DNA of 64,000 nucleotides from Corbicula japonica (taxonomy: Eukaryota; Mollusca; Bivalvia; Venerida; Cyrenidae): assembly GCA_038501625.1 (NCBI GenBank), contig JAZAYU010000123.1:1798001-1862000 (forward strand). Direction: 5' to 3'. A program made the position numbers and the translations under genes. The notes under the pieces are model-generated. The model was not told where the DNA came from and did no database searches. It worked only from the letters and a program-made list of their open reading frames with translations. Positions 57,839-64,000 of the stretch are shown here, in pieces; positions within the stretch are counted from its first letter, which is position 1, and each line of letters begins with the position of its first letter.

Positions 57839-58400
57839 TTCATTCAAGATCCAAGATATACCTTACTTCAGTAACACCTGTGCCCAAGGTTATAAAACTG
57901 AGATTGGAAACCAGTCTCAAATCTCAAGCATCTGATTGGCTAAAAGGGCGACCAGTTTCAGCCAATCAGATGCTTGAGATTTGAGACTGGTTTCCAATCT
58001 CAGCTTTATAACCTTCAGCCCTAAAAAACTGGATCACAGCTGCATAGGAGAGTTTATGATAACATTTTCACTATGAAAGATACAGGGATGTCATTTCATG
58101 TGATTTGATTTTTGTGAACAGACATTTATTCTGCAAGCCACAGCCCAACAACCCTTTCTTTGTTGTGGTATAATTTCTGCTCATCGCCTTTAGGGGGTTT
58201 TGGAAAAATTAATTACACACAAAATAAGTGATACCATAGTGTATTTTTTGTACCAATATGTATTATTTAAGTATAAAACTATTAGTAAAGCAGGAATCAT
58301 CTAAAATAGCAGTTCAATTAAGACATAACCAGTTTGTTGATAAACATATGAATTCTATTGTAATAGAGAAAATGTTGACAATAAAATTCTAACAAACTGC
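57839..58400 (+). other. Probable 3' UTR of the phosphatase gene
   Basis: Non-coding sequence after the stop codon. The first AATAAA on this strand that I noted is at 58380-58385, so cleavage near 58400 is plausible. A 130-bp inverted repeat occupies 57886-58015, so the transcript could form a long hairpin. Confidence 0.5.
57886..58015. mobile_element. Palindromic MITE in the phosphatase 3' UTR
   Basis: AAGGTTATAAAACTGAGATT to AATCTCAGCTTTATAACCTT, arms of about 60 bp with few mismatches, starting 48 bp after the stop codon. Same family as 25071-25206. Confidence 0.85.
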
Positions 58401-58525
58401 AGTTACGGTCACATAACATAACATTACACCAAGTCATTTGATTGCAAGGGTCTGAGAGGGTAGCTCACCTAAGCTTGATCTCTGTGAAGAGGCTCCATGC
58501 TCCGTGATAACGATTAATCTCTTGA

Positions 58526-58763
58526 TTAACCCTTTATTTCTTTTACTAGTTTTAAGACTGCACGGCCACTTTAGAACCAGATCAGCCAGCAGATCTGTGC
58601 CTCTGATAAGGATCTACACTGTTGTTTCTTGGTCAGAAATAACTTCACGAATCTAAAAGCAGACAGTATATAACCTTACCAGGCAGCATGGATGTACCAG
58701 CTGATCTGGATCTACACTGTTCACCAATGGTTTATAAGCATATCTCATGTAGTTAAGAGTTAA
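58526..58763. mobile_element. TTAA double-hairpin element, diverged full-length copy
   Basis: TTAACCCTTTATTTCTTTTA to GTAGTTAAGAGTTAA; right arm CTGATCTGGATCTACACTGT. Confidence 0.78.
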
Positions 58764-58937
58764 GCTGGCTTGCTGTATAATGGCCTGCTAGATATTTGTT
58801 AGAATCATTGATTTGTTCTACCCTGTCACTGAGTTCTAAATAATGTAACTTTTATTATTTATCTGCTAAATTTTCTTTAAATCATGCCTTTCCATAGTTT
58901 GGGTCATTTCATCCTAAGCTTAATTTCTCAGTCAATC

Positions 58938-59315
58938 TACAGTGAATCCCCACTATTATGACCACCATTGGGACTGAGCACAAGTGGTCTCAGTAGTGGA
59001 GTGGTCTTTATTTCAGTGTGGAATATAGCGCAAATCAGAAAAAATAAGACACGGAATTGGTGGTCTTAATCCTTTACACCAAAAATACGCTGTGGCATGA
59101 GCAAACAGTAGATCCAGATAAGCCAGAACATCTGTGCCATCAGATCAGAATCTATACCGTTTGCTTTTTGATTTATTATGTTATTTCTGACCAAAAAATG
59201 AACAATGCAGATCCTGATCAGATGGCACAGATGTTTACAATAAAGGTGTATCTATGGAATAAAGGGTTAATGCAGGGGTCATCTTAAATTCAAGGTGGTC
59301 TTAATGAGGGGTTTA
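58938..59315. mobile_element. Mariner/pogo-type MITE carrying a TTAA element
   Basis: TACAGTGAATCCCCACTATT, GGACTGAGCACAAGTGGTCT, then an interruption at 59066-59270, then GTGGTCTTAATGAGGGGTTT. Same family as 37489 and 41702. Confidence 0.7.
59066..59270. mobile_element. TTAA double-hairpin element inside a mariner-type MITE
   Basis: TTAATCCTTTACACC to GGAATAAAGGGTTAA, with TTAA on each edge; the host sequence reads GGTGGTCTTAA before and GCAGGGGTCATCTTAA after. Confidence 0.82.
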
Positions 59316-59555
59316 CAATACTTATCAGTATGTCTGCTATGAAAACCCTGAATAGAAGCTGGCTAAATTTTTTCTTACCTTACCTGCATTGCTATAAAAT
59401 TGAAGATAATTTTAATTTTTGTCTGTAATAATTTAATTTCAAAACATTGAATGGGTCTTTCAAAGTTTATATTTGTTTTAATACTACCTGAAGTTGAAAT
59501 GGAAACTTGGTGTAGATATATTTTAAAAGTTTGCAAGATTGTTTGATAATTGTAT

Positions 59556-59746
59556 TTAACCATTTACACCATAGACATGACTTTATGGCATGGGCGAACT
59601 GTGTAGAACACTGTACACTTTTTTACCATTTCCGTTGGGTTATTGCTGAACAAAATGCAAATGGCATTAAATTATTTGGAAAATTTCATCTACAGTGGAA
59701 GGTACTTTGCAAAAAAAAAACCTGTATATAGGGAGTGAAGGGTTAA
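59556..59746. mobile_element. TTAA double-hairpin element, internally deleted
   Basis: TTAACCATTTACACCATAGA to GGGAGTGAAGGGTTAA; both hairpins are mostly lost (GGGCGAACTGTGTAGAACAC remains). Confidence 0.7.
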
Positions 59747-60014
59747 TGTATTGTTAGTGACTGATCAAAATAGCACGAGCTAAATTGTGATAGGCTTCAG
59801 TATGAATAGTTAATCTTCATTTCTTCTTTTATCCCTCCATCTATTTTATAGCAAGTACATGTAGATGTACAAAAATGTGTTTTGGCTTTATCCATTCACC
59901 AGTTACATGTAAGGTTCACTAGTTACATTTAACATTGGCAGTCTTTTGAAAATCATGGCTTTTTATATCTTTGTTACTCGTCTGAGTGCTAAGAGCGCAA
60001 GAATCCTACGGTAA

Positions 60015-60152
60015 AGGTTATAAAATTGAGATTGGAAACCAGTCTCAAATCTCAAGCATCTGATTGGCTGAAATGGCGACCACTCACAATTTCAGCTATT
60101 CAAGATGCTTGAGATTTGAGACTGGTTTCCATTTTCAGTTTTATAGCCTTGG
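60015..60152. mobile_element. Palindromic MITE, family of 25071
   Basis: AAGGTTATAAAATTGAGATT ... GAGACTGGTTTCCATTTTCA with arm GATTGGCTGAAATGGCGACC; centre diverged. Confidence 0.82.
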
Positions 60153-60770
60153 GACCTGAGGCCTTAGGCAAATATGATTACTCCCATGGGTGCATTATCA
60201 AACTTGATTACCGTATACATTTTGAATGGTAGACTATGAAAACTTTATGCCATCTTTATTTATTTTTGTTGATAGTTTTAAATAATAATGGCACTTTTAC
60301 TTTAAGATATGATCAAGGCAGTGTGGCAGTATTCACCACATGTAGGTGCCTTTTATTTGCACCTATTGTAAAAATAGATAACATGGTTAGGCAAAAACTG
60401 TAAAACATTTTCATACATGTTATTATGCAAAACAGTTCTGATTTATTGTAAATAGCAGTAAATCACTTTTTGATAAGGAGAGGTATTAACCACCTTAAAA
60501 TGTAACACCCAAAGCACAAAATAGAAAAGGTGGATTTATCATATTATTTATAATTATATGGAAATTTGCTCGTTCTAATTCATCCAAAAACTACACATTT
60601 TCCATGGCAAATATTCACTTGCTGGCAGTATCACTAGCGGCTGATTGCAACAACCTTTATTGACATTATTTCCAGCCAGTGTCATGACTTACCATGTATT
60701 TACCAAATTTGTAAAAAAAAAAGTTTTGCAGCTGTTAAAAATGTCAGTTTTAGAAGATGTTTGTTGATAT

Positions 60771-61008
60771 TTAACCCTTTCCTCCTTACACCTTAATTGC
60801 GAGGGCAAACAGTTTAGATCCAGATCAGCCGGCACATCCATGCCGTCTAATCAGGATCTAAACTGTTCGCTTTTTGATTCATAAGGTTAATTCTAAACCA
60901 AATTGTGACAAGTGCAGATCCTGATCAAACGGATGGATATGCTGGCTGATCTGGATCTACACTGGTCGCACATGCGTAAAAATGTGTATATATGGAGGAG
61001 AGGGTTAA
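60771..61008. mobile_element. TTAA double-hairpin element, full copy
   Basis: TTAACCCTTTCCTCCTTACA to TATGGAGGAGAGGGTTAA; left AACAGTTTAGATCC/GGATCTAAACTGTT, right CAAGTGCAGATCC/GGATCTACACTGG. Confidence 0.88.
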
Positions 61009-61282
61009 ATAATTTAATGGGTCCTAAAACCTATCTTTTGTGTACTGATCCCAGTTCATTCTAAAACTAGACATTTTGACTGCCAAATCATCATTGGATG
61101 TTTACCTGTGTCAAGTTTAAAGATTAGGATGTAACTATAAAAACACTATATTTCTTCAAACATATAAAATGAAAGATTGTTTATTTTTGGGTTTTTTTCC
61201 AATCAAAATTATGAGTAAGTTAATTTTGTAGAACATCAATTTTTGTTTTCATGACATCAATAACTCATCATATAGTCATATA

Positions 61283-61535
61283 CTCAACAAAAAAAGAAAC
61301 CTGACACTGTAACTTTGAATAAGTATGAGGTGCATATTCAAAATCTATATACTTTTGCACCATCCAAAAGAAAATAACCACTGAATCACTTGTTTCATGC
61401 ACCAAAAATATCAAAATGCATAATTAAGTTCAAAACATGCACAATTTTTATTACATACCACAATTCAATTAGCTTTAAATCTGATTCCAGGAAAATACAC
61501 CAAATATAAAGTGTCAGGTTTCTATTTTTGTTGAG
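61283..61535. mobile_element. Tc1/mariner-type MITE, 253 bp
   Basis: CTCAACAAAAAAAGAAACCT ... AGGTTTCTATTTTTGTTGAG form inverted repeats of about 29 bp extending to GACACT/AGTGTC. TA flanks both sides (61281-61282 and 61536-61537). Confidence 0.82.
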
Positions 61536-61869
61536 TATAGTTTAATATTGACTTTTTTCATAAAGATTATTCTTAATTATTTAAGTTTTAGGAAATAAGT
61601 ATGTATAATGGCTGAAATTATTTTTGAGCCAATGACAACGCCGTATTTTTCAAATATTTCGAACCTTAATTCTCATGAAGTCGCGCATCTGAAATATGTT
61701 TATTATAGGTTGATTTCCTCCATAATATTGTTCGGACATTTATTGATAAACATTAGCGATCTACAGTGTTCAAGGTGGCGTGACTTAGAATGTCTGAGGA
61801 AAAGAAAAACATTTAATTTTTTTTGTTAGCTTCGACTTTTTTTTGGCTTATGATAATCTTCTTAAATTG

Positions 61870-62112
61870 CGTGACCCTTTATTTCATAGATACGTCTGTT
61901 ATCTGATAGGCAACCCGTTTAGATCCAGATCACCCATCAAATCAATGTCATCTGATCAGTATTTGCACTTCCCCCTTTTGTCACAAATAACCTAGTGAAT
62001 CTAACAGCGAGAAGTGTTGATCGTGCTCAGACTACACGGATGAGCCTGTTGATCCGGATATAAACTATTTTGCCATGCTATAAAGATTTATTTATGAAGT
62101 AGAGGGTAAAAT
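61870..62112. mobile_element. TTAA double-hairpin element, diverged copy
   Basis: GACCCTTTATTTCATAGATA, GTTTAGATCCAGATCACCCA, GTGTTGATCGTGCTCAGACT, GAAGTAGAGGGTAA. Confidence 0.7.
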
Positions 62113-62369
62113 AGAACTTCCACGGATGAACCCTTGTTTCTCAACCCAAGGACATGTTTTTTCCGAGAGTCAGTTTTGTTCACATGGTGTTTTCCGATAA
62201 AAGAACTTTCATAGATCACTTTCTAAAATATTCTCTCAGTATATGTTTACGGGCAATTGAATGACAAAACTACTTTCAGTTTGACTATTGTTTTTTGCAT
62301 AACCATATATGGTAATTTAGGCGGCGACTGTTTTGTCAGTAACAAAAATAATTTCGACCATTATATACG

Positions 62370-62469
62370 TTATAGTTTATTTAGAGGCTTGTATGAAAAA
62401 TTAAACGGTCGCCCAGCTGTGCTGGGCCTGACCGTTTAATTTTCATACAAGCCTCCAAATAAACTATAA
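62370..62469. repeat. 100-bp near-perfect hairpin
   Basis: TTATAGTTTATTTAGAGGCT ... AGCCTCCAAATAAACTATAA with arms of about 40 bp, and an inner GCCCAGC-TGT-GCTGGGC hairpin at the tip. Confidence 0.85.
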
Positions 62470-62569
62470 CCTATACTTATATTCAAAGTAACATTCTGAA
62501 TTGTTTGGATTTTTGTGCATGTTACTTCTTTATAAGTGTTCTAATGCTGTCGAGAACAATAGGGGCAGA

Positions 62570-62720
62570 TCCAAAGGGGGTTGCTCGAACCCACTTTTGG
62601 GGCACCAATCATTAATTTTCATGGGCATTTTGGCCAGAAAATTGGAAATCATTCCTTTACCTACCCTTAGACTCCCCCAAAATAGACCCCGTTTCTGGAA
62701 ATCTTGCATCTAACAGGGAC
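62570..62720. repeat. Interspersed repeat, family of 35825
   Basis: CCAAAGGGGGTTGCTCGAAC, TTCATGGGCATTTTGGCCAG, AAAATTGGAAATCATT, TTTCTGGAAATCTTGCATCT. Confidence 0.65.
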
Positions 62721-62729
62721 CACGAACAA

Positions 62730-64000
62730 TATATCCAGTTGATGACTAAGTAATTATATGTTACTTGCTATTTTTATAAATTAAATGTTCTTTACATATT
62801 ATTATTGTGCTAGCTGTTGTATCCAAAATATTTTTCCTGTGCTTGTTTTTGATTTCGATTATTTTATAATAAGGATTATGGTGCATAAAAAAAGATATTT
62901 TTATATGATGTATATATACTGTTATTGTTTGTTATTTATGCATATGAAATGGTTTTGTACTGTGTGCCATTGATCATAGACAGTTATATGGTTTACAATT
63001 AAAGGTGAAATATGCATATCAGGAATGGCCACCTCCAGATAACACAGCTACTGCACACAGTGTTGTGAGGCCATTGTTTTCTTTATGTGAATTTTCCTGA
63101 TATATACATTTTACCTGTTTTCAAGCAAAACTATGAAGCTATTGGTCTAGTTCCATCATCAACTAAAGTATAGTTGAAAGGAAAACAGGAAGTTTGTATG
63201 CACATGCTCGTGATCAAACGCGCTCTAGTTGAAACTATAGTAGTGTATTATTTATTTCAATTAACAGGTCAGATTACTGTGCTGACACGTTCCCAAAACT
63301 TTGAAAAGTGTACTATACCCATGGTACCTTTTCCTTACAGTTAAAACCCTGACATAAAAATTGATAACACAGAAAAAGCAAAAGTGTTGTCAGCAAGTAT
63401 TTACTTTTCACCGCCATTTTTGAACCTAAAGCAACTAGTGTGCAACTGTGAGTTGAGCTGTTGTTAAAAAAATTACGTCATATACGCCAACTACAAGGAG
63501 TTCAATGCGACAATAGTAGAACTACAGAAATGATGATTGAACTAAGCGATTATTTTCTGAAAATCGCATGACTGTCTAACTATCTGCAATTAACTGTACG
63601 CACAGTATCATACATATTTGGGACTTATTTTTCTTTATATTACAAATTTATTTATATTGATCAACATTCCTATAAAAATAGTGTTTGATTGGTTTTTACT
63701 TTTGATATTTGAAGAAAAATATACTCTTAGTTATAGAAAATAATAATATTATATGATTCATACTAGAATGTTAAAGCACTAAAATGACATTTATTGTGAT
63801 AAACCTTTGAAATAATGTACAGTGTTTCGTTTCTTTGTGAAATTTCCCGTTTTGCTCTAATGGTGAGGTAATTCAATGACAAATGCTGAAAAATCTAGTT
63901 GGGATTGACACACCTGCTAGCTGCATGGAAATTATGCAGAGGGATGAGGTTTTATTTGAATAGTTCTTACTGGAAATATTTTGCCAGTTTTAAAATAAGT
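62730..64000. other. Right edge, no gene seen
   Basis: AT-rich sequence. No exon, known repeat or RNA gene is recognisable on either strand. Confidence 0.5.

Overview
The window is eukaryotic nuclear DNA. It is AT-rich, has long introns and is very dense in repeats. Tandem-core elements carrying GTCGTCGTCGG heads, 'agttatgcccctttt' cores and a GGCGGGCGGGCGG head, together with the protein sequences, suggest a lophotrochozoan and most likely a bivalve mollusc. That is inference from repeat style; I cannot name the species.

Two protein-coding genes lie head to head. On the minus strand (about 9268 down to 1878), five exons join in phase into a 324-residue FAM8A1-like protein: an RDD-domain membrane protein, known in vertebrates as part of the HRD1 ER-associated degradation complex. 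On the plus strand (16025 to 57838), sixteen exons join into an 859-residue cytosolic tyrosine phosphatase of the PTP-PEST group (PTPN12/18/22). It has an N-terminal phosphatase domain ([10 protein letters not shown] signature, WPD loop), a long low-complexity middle with tyrosine motifs, a proline-rich motif, and the conserved C-terminal KPKGP...W motif. The two genes are separated by about 6.8 kb, of which about 3.9 kb is a 38-bp minisatellite.

Almost everything else is mobile or repeated DNA. (1) A roughly 240-bp element flanked by TTAA is present at more than 40 places, about one sixth of the window. It is built from two different long hairpins side by side, and the arms of each hairpin match each other even where copies differ. 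(2) A family of about 136-bp near-perfect palindromes; one sits 48 bp after the phosphatase stop codon. (3) A 2.85-kb foldback element with arms of about 875 bp, a Helitron-like tandem-core element, and a second tandem-core element containing a third, all inserted into copies of family 1. (4) Terminal-inverted-repeat elements with readable target duplications: 8 bp (hAT type), two with 5 bp, one with 6 bp, and TA-flanked mariner/pogo-type elements. (5) Several local tandem duplications.

Layout: 0.1-1.8 kb, FAM8A1 downstream repeats; 1.9-9.3 kb, FAM8A1; 9.5-10.7 kb, simple repeats; 10.7-14.7 kb, minisatellite; 15.2-16.0 kb, phosphatase upstream region; 16.0-57.8 kb, phosphatase gene with repeat-filled introns; 57.8-64 kb, 3' UTR and repeats without a recognisable gene. 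I saw no rRNA, no intact tRNA and no CRISPR array. Most open frames of 60-100 codons here are chance translations of repeats.
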